This document shows positions 17,302 to 25,658 of a DNA stretch of 64,000 nucleotides, in pieces. Origin of the DNA: DASQGA01 sp963722715 (GTDB lineage: Bacteria > Actinomycetota > Thermoleophilia > Gaiellales > Gaiellaceae). The translations under genes and the position numbers were made by a program. The notes under the pieces were generated by a model, which was not told where the DNA came from, ran no database searches, and saw nothing but the letters and a program-made list of their open reading frames with translations. Within the stretch, counting starts at the first letter, position 1. Each line of letters opens with the position of its first letter. Where the stretch lies: contig CAVROA010000004.1 in the NCBI GenBank assembly GCA_963722715.1, forward strand, positions 155,455 to 219,454, in the 5' to 3' direction.

Positions 17302-18132
17302 ATGTCGGTGAGCGTTGCCTATCCAGGGCGCGACGGAGCCCATAGCGCCGCCGCCTGCGATCGACTGTTTCCGAACGGAGCCGACCTCGTTCCGCTGCCC
17401 AGCTTCGCCGCTGTCGCCCAGGCCGCAATCGCCGGTGACGTCGAGTTCGGCGTGCTCCCAATCGAGAGCTCGCTCTCGGGCCCGGTCGCCGAGACCCACG
17501 ACATCCTCCACGACTCGTCTCTGTCGATCACGAACGAGACGATCTTGCCGATCCGACACTGCCTTGTCGGCCCGGAGTTGGTTCCCGTCGAACAGATCAA
17601 GATCGTTCGATCACACCCGGCCGCGCTCGACCAATGTCGCCGGCTCCTCGCCGGCATGCCCTGGGCGACCGCGATCGCTGCTGCCACGACTGCCGATGCA
17701 GCCTCCGAAGTGTCGCAGCGGCAGGATCCGACGGAGGCCGCGATCGCAAGCGAGCGGGCGGCGAAGATGTACGGGCTGACTGTCATTGCAGGCGACGTCG
17801 GCGACCATTCCGAGGCGTACACGAGGTTCGTCTCGGTCGCCCCGTACACGAGGCTTGACCGGGAGAGCGAGACGTGGCGAACGGCGTTCTCGTTCGTAAC
17901 CGACCACCAACCGGGCGCCCTGCACGCTGCGATCGAGCCATTCGGCCGCCATCGCCTGGATCTCGTCCAGTTGGTCTCGCGACCGATTCCGCATTCGCCC
18001 TGGCGCTATCGCTTCGACGCGGTGCTGGCCGGGCATCCGCTCGATCCAGTCGTTCGGGAGACACTTGCCGAGGTGACCAGTCTCACTCTCTGGCTGGCTG
18101 TATTCGGCTCCTATCCCGCCACCGACCGCTAG
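17302..18132 (+). CDS. pheA: prephenate dehydratase
   Basis: 276 residues with an N-terminal periplasmic-binding-like catalytic domain and a C-terminal ACT domain. VAYPGRDGAHSAAACDRLFP opens the protein, GVLPIESSLSGPVAETHDIL forms the substrate site, and EAYTRFVSVAP carries the catalytic Thr-Arg-Phe. The ACT part has ALHAAIEPFGRHRLDLVQLVSRP, where the usual ESRP is VSRP. It converts prephenate to phenylpyruvate, with phenylalanine feedback expected through the ACT domain. It follows ispH by 21 bases and is closed by a strong terminator. Confidence 0.9.
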   Translation: MSVSVAYPGRDGAHSAAACDRLFPNGADLVPLPSFAAVAQAAIAGDVEFGVLPIESSLSGPVAETHDILHDSSLSITNETILPIRHCLVGPELVPVEQIKIVRSHPAALDQCRRLLAGMPWATAIAAATTADAASEVSQRQDPTEAAIASERAAKMYGLTVIAGDVGDHSEAYTRFVSVAPYTRLDRESETWRTAFSFVTDHQPGALHAAIEPFGRHRLDLVQLVSRPIPHSPWRYRFDAVLAGHPLDPVVRETLAEVTSLTLWLAVFGSYPATDR

Positions 18133-18150
18133 GGCACGCTTGTAAAGGAG

Positions 18151-18176
18151 CCGGGGCGCCGCGGGCGGCGCCCCGG
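18151..18176. terminator. strong rho-independent terminator after pheA
   Basis: An 11-bp perfect stem, CCGGGGCGCCG (18151-18161) and CGGCGCCCCGG (18166-18176), with a CGGG loop, followed by ATTGTTC. On the minus strand the hairpin is followed by CTCCTTTAC, so it may also stop the convergent unit. Confidence 0.8.
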
Positions 18177-18208
18177 ATTGTTCATACCGGCGGGATCGAG
18201 GCGTCGTC

Positions 18209-18346
18209 TCAGGTGGCCCCGAAGGCCGCCCGCACCGCGAGCCCGACGAGCCCGAGGACCAAGAGGGTCGCGACCAGAACGAACAGGAATTTCCAGATCC
18301 CGCGTGCGAGCCATCGTGCGGTCGGGTTCACTCCGTCGTTCGGCAT
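18209..18346 (-). CDS. small single-span membrane protein
   Basis: 45 residues: a polar N-terminus (MPNDGVNPTARWLARG) then one strong hydrophobic segment (about residues 18-40, FLFVLVATLLVLGLVGLAV) and a short tail. It lies 23 bases after the secreted protein gene on the same strand, with a GGAGGG/AAGGGCGAG purine-rich stretch upstream, so the two are probably one unit ending at the shared terminator. No family is recognised. It could be a membrane partner of the secreted protein. Confidence 0.6.
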   Translation of the reverse strand: MPNDGVNPTARWLARGIWKFLFVLVATLLVLGLVGLAVRAAFGAT

Positions 18347-18369
18347 GCTCTCGCCCTTATCCCTCCTAG

Positions 18370-18975
18370 TCACTTGCCCGTGGAGTAGGAGAACGAGCCG
18401 TTGGCGCGCGAGTTGATCCGCACCCACGGGTAGTACTCGCCCACGCATCCGATCTTGAGGACGCAGTTCGTGAACCGGGCCTGGCGGAAAGAGGTATGGC
18501 CGCTGTACGTGGTCCCGCAGCACCAGATGTACCAGGATCCCCACGACGAGACCACTCCGTAGTACTGATAGTTCGGATCCACGTTGGTGACATAGGTGGT
18601 CACTTCCCTGGAGAGGATGCGCGGGTAGTTCCAGCACCAGCGCTTCCGCTGCCAGAACTTGAACGCGACGAAGCCCAGGAAGGTCCGATGGACCCGCGCG
18701 ACGCCGACCGTCCGGCAGTAGTACGTCGAGATCGTCCGGCCCAGCGTGTCGCGGTGGACAACCTCCGCAACAGGGCCTGCGGCAATGTCGACCTCAGGGT
18801 CTACCAACTCTGTCTCCGCGCTTGTCTCCACAGCCTCGGCCGCTGCTGTCAGCGACGTCGAGCTCTCAGGGATCGGCTCGGCCTCCGGTGTCTGTCCCTC
18901 GGCGCCTGCCGGGCCCGCGGCGAGGAGGAAGAGAAGAGCTGCGCACGTCGCGCACCCAGATGTTCGCATGCTCAT
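18370..18975 (-). CDS. secreted Trp/Tyr/Cys-rich protein of unknown function
   Basis: 201 residues with a signal peptide (hydrophobic CATCAALLFLLAAGPAGA, cleavage near residue 25) and an acidic Glu/Ala/Thr linker (about 26-75). An aromatic and Cys-rich C-terminal domain follows (FKFWQRKRWCWNYPRI, then SWGSWYIWCCG, CVLKIGCVGEYYPW). At least five Cys in that part suggest disulfides outside the membrane. I do not recognise the family. An excellent AAGGAGG (18989-18995) is best spaced for the ATG at 18982, which is in a different frame; either the ATG at 18975 is used or one base near 18976 is extra, which would give an N-terminus MNMSMRTSG. Confidence 0.7.
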   Translation of the reverse strand: MSMRTSGCATCAALLFLLAAGPAGAEGQTPEAEPIPESSTSLTAAAEAVETSAETELVDPEVDIAAGPVAEVVHRDTLGRTISTYYCRTVGVARVHRTFLGFVAFKFWQRKRWCWNYPRILSREVTTYVTNVDPNYQYYGVVSSWGSWYIWCCGTTYSGHTSFRQARFTNCVLKIGCVGEYYPWVRINSRANGSFSYSTGK

Positions 18976-19084
18976 CGTTCATGTCACACCTCCTTCCCGA
19001 CCACACGGTCGCGGGCTCGATCTTCCAGTCCAGACTACGCCGGTGAAGCGCACTTAACTACGGCCTTTTCGACCGTGTCTGTGC

Positions 19085-19963
19085 CTACATCGCGCCGGAA
19101 TGCGCCTCGCCTAGCCCCTCCAGACACGCGCCCACGAGACGGGGAAGCGACTCGACGTCGTAACCGCCCTCGAGAACAAGCGCGAAACGCTCTGCCAGGC
19201 CAGCCGAACGCCGGCCAAGCTCGCGAAAGCCATCCTCGCTGACCCTCATCCCGCCGATCGGGTCGCTTGCCGCCGCGTCGAAACCGGCCGAAACGAGCAG
19301 CAGCTCGGGCTCGAAGGCGCGGATGGCGGGCTCCACGATCGTTTCCATGTGCTCCGCGTACTCCTCGTCGCCGGTACCAGCGGGGAGCGGCACGTTCAGA
19401 GTGGTCGCGTTTCCCTCGCCGGGGCCGCCGCTACCCGGATAAAACGGCCATTGGTGGATCGAGACGAAAAGGACACCGTCATCGTCCCAGAACTCGTCCT
19501 GGGTCCCATTCCCGTGGTGCACGTCCCAGTCGAGGATCGCGAGCCGGCCTATGCCCAGCTCCCGCTGTGCAAATCGGGCCGCCACCGCGATGTTGTTGAA
19601 GAGGCAGAAGCCCATGGAGCGATCGCGGAGGGCATGGTGGCCGGGGGGCCGCACGAGGGCGAAGCCCGACTGCTCGACGGCCTGAATCGCGGCCCCCGCC
19701 GCGAGTTGCGCCACCTCGAAGCTCGAGGCAGTGCAGATCGTGTCCGGATCCAGGAGGACGGTCTGGCCGAGCTCCGATGTGCTCCGCACCAACTCGACGT
19801 AGTCGGCATCGTGTACGAGCTCCAGCTCGGGGAGCGTCGCGGGGCGAGCCTCCACGAAGTCCGGAAAGGCGCGAAGCAAGCCGGCGAGGCGCTCGGGCCG
19901 CTCCGGATGGCTGCCCGTCGGATGCAGCCGCCCGAAGCTGGGATGGCTGATCAACGGCAGCAC
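19085..19963 (-). CDS. histone-deacetylase-like (HDAC/AcuC/acetylpolyamine) amidohydrolase
   Basis: 292 residues with the arginase/deacetylase fold. It opens LISHPSFGRLHPTGSHPERPERL. ALVRPPGHHALRD carries the paired catalytic His, ILDWDVHHGNGTQDEFW the zinc Asp/His ligands, and LVSAGFDAAASDPIGG the second zinc Asp. Family members remove acetyl groups from lysine side chains, acetoin-system enzymes or acetylated polyamines. GTG 19963 is chosen because the frame upstream runs into the exonuclease gene. It follows that gene by ten bases on the same strand. The target cannot be read from sequence. Confidence 0.9.
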   Translation of the reverse strand: MLPLISHPSFGRLHPTGSHPERPERLAGLLRAFPDFVEARPATLPELELVHDADYVELVRSTSELGQTVLLDPDTICTASSFEVAQLAAGAAIQAVEQSGFALVRPPGHHALRDRSMGFCLFNNIAVAARFAQRELGIGRLAILDWDVHHGNGTQDEFWDDDGVLFVSIHQWPFYPGSGGPGEGNATTLNVPLPAGTGDEEYAEHMETIVEPAIRAFEPELLLVSAGFDAAASDPIGGMRVSEDGFRELGRRSAGLAERFALVLEGGYDVESLPRLVGACLEGLGEAHSGAM

Positions 19964-19973
19964 GATGGTGACG

Positions 19974-20813
19974 CTAGCCGCCTGCCAGGCTGCGCAGACG
20001 CTCTTCGATTCCCTTGAGGCCCCAGCGGGCCGCAAGCTCGGCGCCGTGAAGAAAGTCCGGCTCGGCATCCGGAATCTCCGAGATCGGCGCCTCGTACTGC
20101 AAGCGAGCGATCTTGAGGTAGGTTCGCAGCTGCTCGGCCTGGTCGGGAAAGCCGCCCTCCTCGAGCGCCGCATCGAGCGTCCCGTGCTTCTTGAGGAGCG
20201 CCGCGGCACGCTGTGGCCCGACCCCCTTCGCACCGGGAAGCCGGTCCGACGGGTCGCCTCGCAGGGCGATGAAGTCCGCTACCTGCGCGGGGTCGACTCC
20301 GTAGCGCTCCCGCACCTCCGCGGGGCCGACTCGGAGAAGCTCGCTGACGCCTCGTTTCGGCATGAGGAGGGTCGTTCGCTCGCTTGCGAGCTGGAAGAGA
20401 TCGCGATCGCTCGTCAGGACGAGGGTCTCGCGTTCGTGCTTTTCCTCCGCCTTGACGGCCGCCGCAAGGAAGTCGTCCGCTTCGTACCCCGGCTCCTTCG
20501 CCCAGACGAAGCCGATTGCCTCGACCAGCTCCGGGAGCCGATCGAGTTGCCCGGTCAACTCTGGGGGGAAGTCGCGCCCAGCCTGGTAGCCGGGGAGGAG
20601 CTCGTGCCGGTAAGTCGGCTGGGTCAGTGTGTCCCAGCCCACGAAAACCGCTCGCGGTTGCTCCGACTCCCAAACCGAGAGGAGCATGCGCGCAAAGCCC
20701 ACGATCATGTTCGCGGGCTGGCCGGCGCCGTCCTTGATGGAGCTCGGCAGAGCGTGGAAGGCCCGGTGCGCGAGCGAGTCGCCGTCGACCGCGAGCAGCG
20801 GGCGGGTGCTCAT
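19974..20813 (-). CDS. stand-alone 5'-3' exonuclease (PolA N-domain/FEN-like)
   Basis: 279 residues corresponding only to the 5'-nuclease domain of DNA polymerase I. It has LLAVDGDSLAHRAFHALP, FVGWDTLTQPTYRHELLPGYQ, the metal-binding EADDFLAAAVKAEE and LVLTSDRDLFQLASE, and the helix-hairpin-helix segment GDPSDRLPGAKGVGPQRAAALL. No polymerase domain follows. The family removes RNA primers and DNA flaps. It overlaps the acyltransferase gene by four bases (ATGA) and leads into the deacetylase gene, so the three form one transcription unit. Confidence 0.9.
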   Translation of the reverse strand: MSTRPLLAVDGDSLAHRAFHALPSSIKDGAGQPANMIVGFARMLLSVWESEQPRAVFVGWDTLTQPTYRHELLPGYQAGRDFPPELTGQLDRLPELVEAIGFVWAKEPGYEADDFLAAAVKAEEKHERETLVLTSDRDLFQLASERTTLLMPKRGVSELLRVGPAEVRERYGVDPAQVADFIALRGDPSDRLPGAKGVGPQRAAALLKKHGTLDAALEEGGFPDQAEQLRTYLKIARLQYEAPISEIPDAEPDFLHGAELAARWGLKGIEERLRSLAGG

Positions 20814-21499
20814 GATCCGCCCTCGAGCTCCGCGATCCGTTTCATCAGCCGCTCGGTTGCCCGCTCGGCCGCTTCCCTGCGCGGGATCCCGACGAGATCC
20901 GCCGTCTCGATCGGAGGTCCGAACCGGACTCGCAACGGGCCGAGCCGAGCGAGGCGGTCGCCGCCGTTGAGAGCGGCTGGCACCAGCGGCACGCCTGCCG
21001 CGAGCGCGATCCGCGCAGCTCCCGGATGGGGGCGGGCAATCCACTTCTTCCTTGCGCCCTTCGCGCGCCGAGTCCCTTCGGGGAACATCGCCACGATTTC
21101 CCCGTTCTGCGCCAGGCGAACCGCGGTCCTGTACGCCTCGGGATCGCGCTCGCCGCGACGGACTGGGAAGGCGCCGCACGCTTCGAGGATCGCCCCGAGC
21201 ACGGGTTTGTAGAGCTCGGCCTTGGCCATGAATCGAACCTGTCGAGGATAGACGGCAAGCCCGAGCGGCCACGGGTCGAAGTTCGACAGGTGGCTGGCCG
21301 CCAGCACGAAACCCTGCGCCGGCAGGTGCTCACGTCCCTCCGTTCGAAGCCGGAACAGTCCATGGACGAGGGGCGAGCTTGCGCGCGCGATCACGCGGTA
21401 GAGCAGCGGGGGCTTCGAGGATGAGTCCGTTCCGGCCACTAGATGGTTGGTCGGCAATCGGCGTGCCCGCGGGGACTGTGGCAATTGTCGATCAGGCAT
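20810..21499 (-). CDS. 1-acyl-sn-glycerol-3-phosphate acyltransferase family (PlsC-like)
   Basis: 229 residues. The acyltransferase motif I is ASHLSNFDPW (H-x4-D), motif III is AMFPEGTRRAKGARK, and motif IV is GVPLVPAALNG. Members move an acyl group to the sn-2 position of lysophosphatidate on the inner face of the membrane. There is no long transmembrane helix, so peripheral attachment is expected. The start at 21499 is the only upstream ATG; the conserved part begins around residue 33. It is the first gene of a three-gene unit with the exonuclease and deacetylase. Confidence 0.88.
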   Translation of the reverse strand: MPDRQLPQSPRARRLPTNHLVAGTDSSSKPPLLYRVIARASSPLVHGLFRLRTEGREHLPAQGFVLAASHLSNFDPWPLGLAVYPRQVRFMAKAELYKPVLGAILEACGAFPVRRGERDPEAYRTAVRLAQNGEIVAMFPEGTRRAKGARKKWIARPHPGAARIALAAGVPLVPAALNGGDRLARLGPLRVRFGPPIETADLVGIPRREAAERATERLMKRIAELEGGS

Positions 21500-21536
21500 C
21501 TAGTGCCATTGTCCCCTGTCGCTAACCTGTTTCGAG

Positions 21537-23729
21537 ATGGGAAAGACACTCGTCGTTGCTGAGAAGCCCTCCGTCGGCCGTGACCTGGCCGGCGCGTTGC
21601 CCGGTGCCTTCAAGCAGACGGAGGACAAGTCCGCGCTCGTCGGAAGCGACTATGTAGTCACGTGGGCGGTGGGTCACCTCGTCGGCCTGGCAGCGCCCGA
21701 CGCGTACGACGACAAGCTCAAGAAGTGGCGCTTCGCAGACCTCCCGATCGTGCCGGACAAGTTCAAGCTCGTCCCGAACGACGAGCGGGCCAAGAAGCAG
21801 CTCCGAGCCGTCCACAAGCTCATCAAGGACCCCGAGGTCGACCTGATCGTGAACGCCTGCGACGCCGGCCGCGAGGGTGAGCTCATCTTCGCGTACCTCT
21901 ACGAGACCTCGGGCGAGAAAAAGCCCGTCGAGCGGCTCTGGCTCAACTCGATGACCAAGAAGGCGATCGAGGAGGCCTTCGGGCACCTTCGTCCCGGCGC
22001 GGAGATGCACCTCCTCGAGGACGCTGCCCGCTCGCGCTCCGAGGCCGACTGGCTCGTCGGCATGAACGCGACGCGAGCCGCCTCAATCCGGCTGCGGTCG
22101 GCCTTTGACGGCGCCGTCTCTCTCGGCCGGGTGCAGACGCCCACCCTTGCTCTCGTCGCGCGTCGCGAGGTCGAGATCAAGGCTTTCAAGCCCGAGCCGT
22201 ACTGGCTCGTCGAGGCTCTCTTCGCAGCGTCAGGCGATCGCTCGTACAGCGGGCGCTACCTGGGCGGCAAGCGGATCGCCAAGGAGGAAGCAGAGGAGAT
22301 CGTCGCGGCCTGCTCAGGCAAGCGCGGCGAGATCACGAAGCTGGAGAAGAAGGAAGAGCGCGAGCGCCCGCAGCTCCTCTACGACCTGACCTCGCTCCAG
22401 CGGCACGCAAACACGCTCTTCGGGTTCTCGGCTCGGCGGACGCTCGCCGCCGCGCAGAAGCTCTACGAGGAGCGCAAGGCCCTTACCTATCCACGCACGA
22501 GCTCCCGCTTCCTGCCGGGTGACATGATCGCGGAGATCAAGCCGACCGCAGATCTCGTCGGCCGAAACCGGGAGTACTCGAAGGCCGCTTCCTACGTGAC
22601 GCGGCTGGACAAACTGCCTCTCGGCCGCGTGGTCAATGACAAGAAGGTTTCGGACCACCACGCGATCATCCCGACGAAATCCGAGCACGACCTCGGGAAG
22701 ATGGGCGACGACGAGCTGAAGATCTACGACCTCGTTGCGAAGCGGTTCCTCTCCGTCTTCCACCCCGAGGCCGTCTACGAGCGGACGAGGATCGAGACCA
22801 CTGTGGAAGAGCGTGTCTTCCGCACGAGCGGCCGCGTCTTGCTCCAGGCCGGGTGGAAAGAGGTGTACGGCGAGCTCGGCCGGGACTCGGAGGGCTCGGA
22901 AGACGACTCCGGCGGCGATCAGACCCTTCCCGCGGTGGAGCAGGGGGAGGAGGTCGAGACGCGCTCCGTCGAGGCCCTGGAGAAGGAGACCCAGCCCCCG
23001 CGGCGCTTCACGGAGGCATCCCTCCTCGGGGCGATGGAGACGGCGGGCAAGGACATCTCGGACGCCGACCTCCGCGAGGCGATGAAGGACTCGGGGATCG
23101 GCACGCCGGCAACCCGCGCGTCCATCATCGAGCGGCTGATCCAGGTCGGCTACATCGATCGGGAGGGGCGGGCGCTGCATGCCACCGAGAAGGGGATCCA
23201 GGTGATCTCGCTCCTCGGAAGCCACCCACTGACTTCGCCGGAGCTGACCGGAGACTGGGAGCACCGGCTCGGCCTGATCGAGCAAGGGAGCGACACCCGC
23301 CAGGCGTTCATGTCCGACATCGTCAAGTTCACGGCCGACACCGTGCAGGAGCTCGACAAGCTGAAGGAAGTAAAGATCGAGCGCGCCAACCTCGGGCCGT
23401 GCCCCGTCTGCGGGCGCGACGTGATCGAGAACCGCAAGGGCTATTCATGCTGGTCGAAGGACGATCCGGGCTGCGGCTTCGTGATCTGGAAGAAGAAGGC
23501 GGGCAAGATCCTGCCTGTCTCCGTGGTCAAGGAGCTGATGGCGACGGGCAAGACCGAGAAGCCCGTCACAGGGTTCAAGGGGCGCTCGGGGCGGTCGTTC
23601 AAGGCCAAGCTGAAGCTCGAGCAGGGCGAAGAAGGCAAGTGGCGGGTAGAATTCGACGAGGATTGGGCCACACAACCCAGGGAGGATGAAGCGGAGCGCG
23701 AAGTAACCGCGACCGCAGCCGGGGAATAG
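21537..23729 (+). CDS. type IA DNA topoisomerase (TopB / topoisomerase III-like)
   Basis: 730 residues. The Toprim domain begins KTLVVAEKPSVGRDLAGAL and has ACDAGREGELIF (acidic metal site). The catalytic Tyr is Y318 in KALTYPRTSSRFLP. GIGTPATRASIIERLIQVGYI is the usual C-terminal core motif. After it comes one zinc-ribbon module (CPVCGRDVIENRKGYSCW then GCGFVIWKKKAG) and a TopoI-type tail. The enzyme passes single strands to relax negative supercoils or resolve intermediates. The topB-like AEKPS start separates it from the main topA, which is not in this window. A Glu/Asp-rich insert (about 445-475) interrupts the core. Confidence 0.93.
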   Translation: MGKTLVVAEKPSVGRDLAGALPGAFKQTEDKSALVGSDYVVTWAVGHLVGLAAPDAYDDKLKKWRFADLPIVPDKFKLVPNDERAKKQLRAVHKLIKDPEVDLIVNACDAGREGELIFAYLYETSGEKKPVERLWLNSMTKKAIEEAFGHLRPGAEMHLLEDAARSRSEADWLVGMNATRAASIRLRSAFDGAVSLGRVQTPTLALVARREVEIKAFKPEPYWLVEALFAASGDRSYSGRYLGGKRIAKEEAEEIVAACSGKRGEITKLEKKEERERPQLLYDLTSLQRHANTLFGFSARRTLAAAQKLYEERKALTYPRTSSRFLPGDMIAEIKPTADLVGRNREYSKAASYVTRLDKLPLGRVVNDKKVSDHHAIIPTKSEHDLGKMGDDELKIYDLVAKRFLSVFHPEAVYERTRIETTVEERVFRTSGRVLLQAGWKEVYGELGRDSEGSEDDSGGDQTLPAVEQGEEVETRSVEALEKETQPPRRFTEASLLGAMETAGKDISDADLREAMKDSGIGTPATRASIIERLIQVGYIDREGRALHATEKGIQVISLLGSHPLTSPELTGDWEHRLGLIEQGSDTRQAFMSDIVKFTADTVQELDKLKEVKIERANLGPCPVCGRDVIENRKGYSCWSKDDPGCGFVIWKKKAGKILPVSVVKELMATGKTEKPVTGFKGRSGRSFKAKLKLEQGEEGKWRVEFDEDWATQPREDEAEREVTATAAGE

Positions 23730-23764
23730 CCCGGCCGGGCGAGTCCGTTGGGTTAACGGCCAGT

Positions 23765-23808
23765 TAAGATGTGTCTAAATCCTTGGCCCCGCCAGGGAAT
23801 CCATCTTA
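23765..23808 (+). promoter_or_regulatory. inverted repeat in the topoisomerase-sigma spacer
   Basis: TAAGATG (23765-23771) and CATCTTA (23802-23808) are exact inverses 30 bases apart in the 170-base spacer before the sigma-factor gene. AT-rich by local standards, so it probably contains the sigma gene's promoter or operator; no clear -35/-10 pair could be fixed. Confidence 0.35.
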
Positions 23809-23899
23809 GGCTGCGAACGTTTAAGCCATTGGAGACGTCTAACCCTGCAAGAAACCCGATCCGAACGGGCACTTTCAACGAAAGGACAGTACGAACACT

Positions 23900-24964
23900 T
23901 TGACACCGAATCCCGTGCATGAAGTCCTAGAGACACTTCAAGGTCGCACCCTCGTCGAGACCGCCGAGGAACGTGGCTACGTCGAGCCTGCCGAGCTCGA
24001 GGCGCTTGCGCTCGAGCTGGATCTGGGCGATCAAGACGTTGCCGACGTGACGCAGGAGCTCGAGGCCATCGGCCTCGACATCGGCGCGCCCCGCGAAGAG
24101 GAGCCCGAGGAGGCTCCCGTTGCGGCTCCGGCGCCCGTACAGCTTGGCGCCGGCGACAGCCTGCAGCTTTTCCTCGCCGATGTCGGCCGCCACAAGCTTC
24201 TGACCGCCGCAGACGAGATCGTGCTCGCGAAGCGCATCGAGAAGGGCGATCCCCTGGCCAAGCGGCGCATGATCGAGTCGAACCTCCGGCTCGTCGTGTC
24301 GATCGCCAAGGGCTACCGCGGCCTCGGCGTCCCGTTCCTCGATCTCATCCAGGAGGGGACTCTCGGGCTCAACCGCGCTGTCGAGAAGTTCGACTGGCGG
24401 CGCGGGTTCAAGTTCTCGACCTACGCGACCTGGTGGATCCGCCAGTCGGTGCAGCGCGCCGTGGCAAACAACGCCCGCACGATCCGCGTGCCGGTTCACG
24501 TCGTCGAGCGCCAGCAGAAGCTCGGTCGTGCCGCCCGCCGGCTCGAGGTCGAGCTCGGCCGCGAGGCCACGAAGCAGGAGCTGGCCGACGCCACCGGACT
24601 GCCGCTGCAGCACGTCGAAGAGGCACTCGGAGCCGCCCAGGCTTCCGTCTCGCTGAACCAGAGCGTGGGGGCCGACGACGAGGGTGAGCTCGGAGACCTG
24701 TTCGCCGACCGCGAGGCAGCGGATCCGTTCGAGGAGGCCGAGGAGTCTCTGCGCAAGCAGGGCGTCCGTCGGGCACTCGATGCGCTGCCGGAGCGCGAGC
24801 GCCGGATCCTCGAGCTTCGCTTCGGCTTCGAGGGCGAGCCCTGGACGCTCGAGGCGATCGGCCACGAGCTTGGTCTCACGCGCGAGCGTGTGCGCCAGCT
24901 CGAGGGCCAGGCACTGTCGCGGCTCTCCGCGATCCGCGATCTGTCCTCGGTCGCAGCGGCCTAA
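23900..24964 (+). CDS. RNA polymerase sigma-70 factor, primary-like
   Basis: 354 residues from TTG 23900. It has a short acidic region 1.1-like head and then all core regions: 1.2/2.1 (DSLQLFLADVGRHKLLTAADE), 2.3-2.4 (FDWRRGFKFSTYATWWIRQSV), 3 (VPVHVVERQQKLGRAARRL), and 4.2 (WTLEAIGHELGLTRERVRQLEG). It is therefore a group 1/2 factor reading standard -35/-10 promoters, not an ECF. The TTG start and a distant AAAGGAC suggest weak translation or a leaderless start. Two hairpins follow the stop. Whether it is the housekeeping factor cannot be decided without the genome. Confidence 0.92.
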   Translation: MTPNPVHEVLETLQGRTLVETAEERGYVEPAELEALALELDLGDQDVADVTQELEAIGLDIGAPREEEPEEAPVAAPAPVQLGAGDSLQLFLADVGRHKLLTAADEIVLAKRIEKGDPLAKRRMIESNLRLVVSIAKGYRGLGVPFLDLIQEGTLGLNRAVEKFDWRRGFKFSTYATWWIRQSVQRAVANNARTIRVPVHVVERQQKLGRAARRLEVELGREATKQELADATGLPLQHVEEALGAAQASVSLNQSVGADDEGELGDLFADREAADPFEEAEESLRKQGVRRALDALPERERRILELRFGFEGEPWTLEAIGHELGLTRERVRQLEGQALSRLSAIRDLSSVAAA

Positions 24965-24971
24965 GCGCACG

Positions 24972-25026
24972 ACGGAGGCTTGCCTCCGTTCGAAGTACGC
25001 AGACGGGCGGGTTTCACCCGCCCGTC
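24972..25026 (+). terminator. tandem terminator hairpins after the sigma gene
   Basis: First stem ACGGAGGC (24972-24979)/GCCTCCGT (24982-24989) with a two-base loop. Second stem GACGGGCGGG (25002-25011)/CCCGCCCGTC (25017-25026), loop TTTCA, followed by ACCCTTTTGG with a short T run. Together they mark the end of the sigma transcript. Confidence 0.75.
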
Positions 25027-25039
25027 ACCCTTTTGGGGC

Positions 25040-25095
25040 GCCTTGAGCGCGCTTTAGGGCTGACTCCCTCGATTTAGGGTTCTTTTACTCAAGGC
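25040..25095 (+). promoter_or_regulatory. operator-like region before the small LuxR-type gene
   Basis: GCCTTGAG (25040-25047) and CTCAAGGC (25088-25095) are exact inverses. Between them TTTAGGG occurs twice, at 25053-25059 and 25073-25079, exactly 20 bases apart (two helical turns). The GTG start at 25099 follows immediately. Binding by a response regulator is inferred. Confidence 0.45.
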
Positions 25096-25098
25096 ACC

Positions 25099-25464
25099 GT
25101 GCTGGAGCGCCGATTCAGGGTTCACATGGACGCCGCCCAGCGTAAAGACATCCTGAGTCGTTACCTGGACCATTCACGCCGCTTCGAGGAAGTCGCGGCC
25201 CGACGGTCCAACGGAAACACGACCGACGCCGACGTGATCCCCTTCACGGCGCCGCTCCGCGAGCTCGAGCAGGAACCAACCATGCGCGAGATCGAGGTAT
25301 TGCAGCTCATCTCCGACGGTCTCGTGAACCGGGAGATCGGCGTCCGGCTCTTCCTCTCAGAGGAAACCGTGAAGAGTCACGTGCGTCATCTGCTCGCCAA
25401 GCTTCAGGCCCGCAGCAGGGCCCATGCCGTCGCAATCGGCTTTCGCCGTAGCCTGATCGCCTAG
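25099..25464 (+). CDS. small LuxR/GerE-type HTH protein
   Basis: 121 residues from GTG 25099 (an ATG at 25126 is an alternative). The C-terminal half is a LuxR-type four-helix domain: PTMREIEVLQLISDGLVNREIGVRL, then LSEETVKSHVRHLLAKLQARSR with the recognition helix. There is no receiver or sensor domain; the N-terminal 60 residues are polar with a short helix. Such stand-alone GerE-like proteins bind DNA as dimers and often act in development or stress. It lies between the sigma gene and an HD-GYP gene and has repeats in its promoter. Confidence 0.82.
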   Translation: MLERRFRVHMDAAQRKDILSRYLDHSRRFEEVAARRSNGNTTDADVIPFTAPLRELEQEPTMREIEVLQLISDGLVNREIGVRLFLSEETVKSHVRHLLAKLQARSRAHAVAIGFRRSLIA

Positions 25465-25477
25465 CTAGACGATCAGG
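25452..25477 (+). terminator. hairpin spanning the LuxR-type gene stop
   Basis: CCTGATCG (25452-25459) and CGATCAGG (25470-25477) are exact inverses around a ten-base loop that contains the stop codon. A second short repeat AGGTAG/CTACCT follows (25475-25493). No T run, so termination is not certain. The remaining spacer to 25659 holds a CCCTC/GAGGG mini-hairpin and no gene that I can see. Confidence 0.4.
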
Positions 25478-25658
25478 TAGTTCAGCTCTACCTAGAGGTC
25501 AACTTTCAACACCCTGTGGACAAATCCCTCATCAGAGGGATGCTAGAGGGTGGAGAAAGATTGAGACTTCGGCAGTCTTGCTACCAGGGCCTGAGAGCGC
25601 CGGTCAGTGAGGCGAGCGCTAGCAGAGATGACATCAACGCGACTAGGCGGGTATTCCA

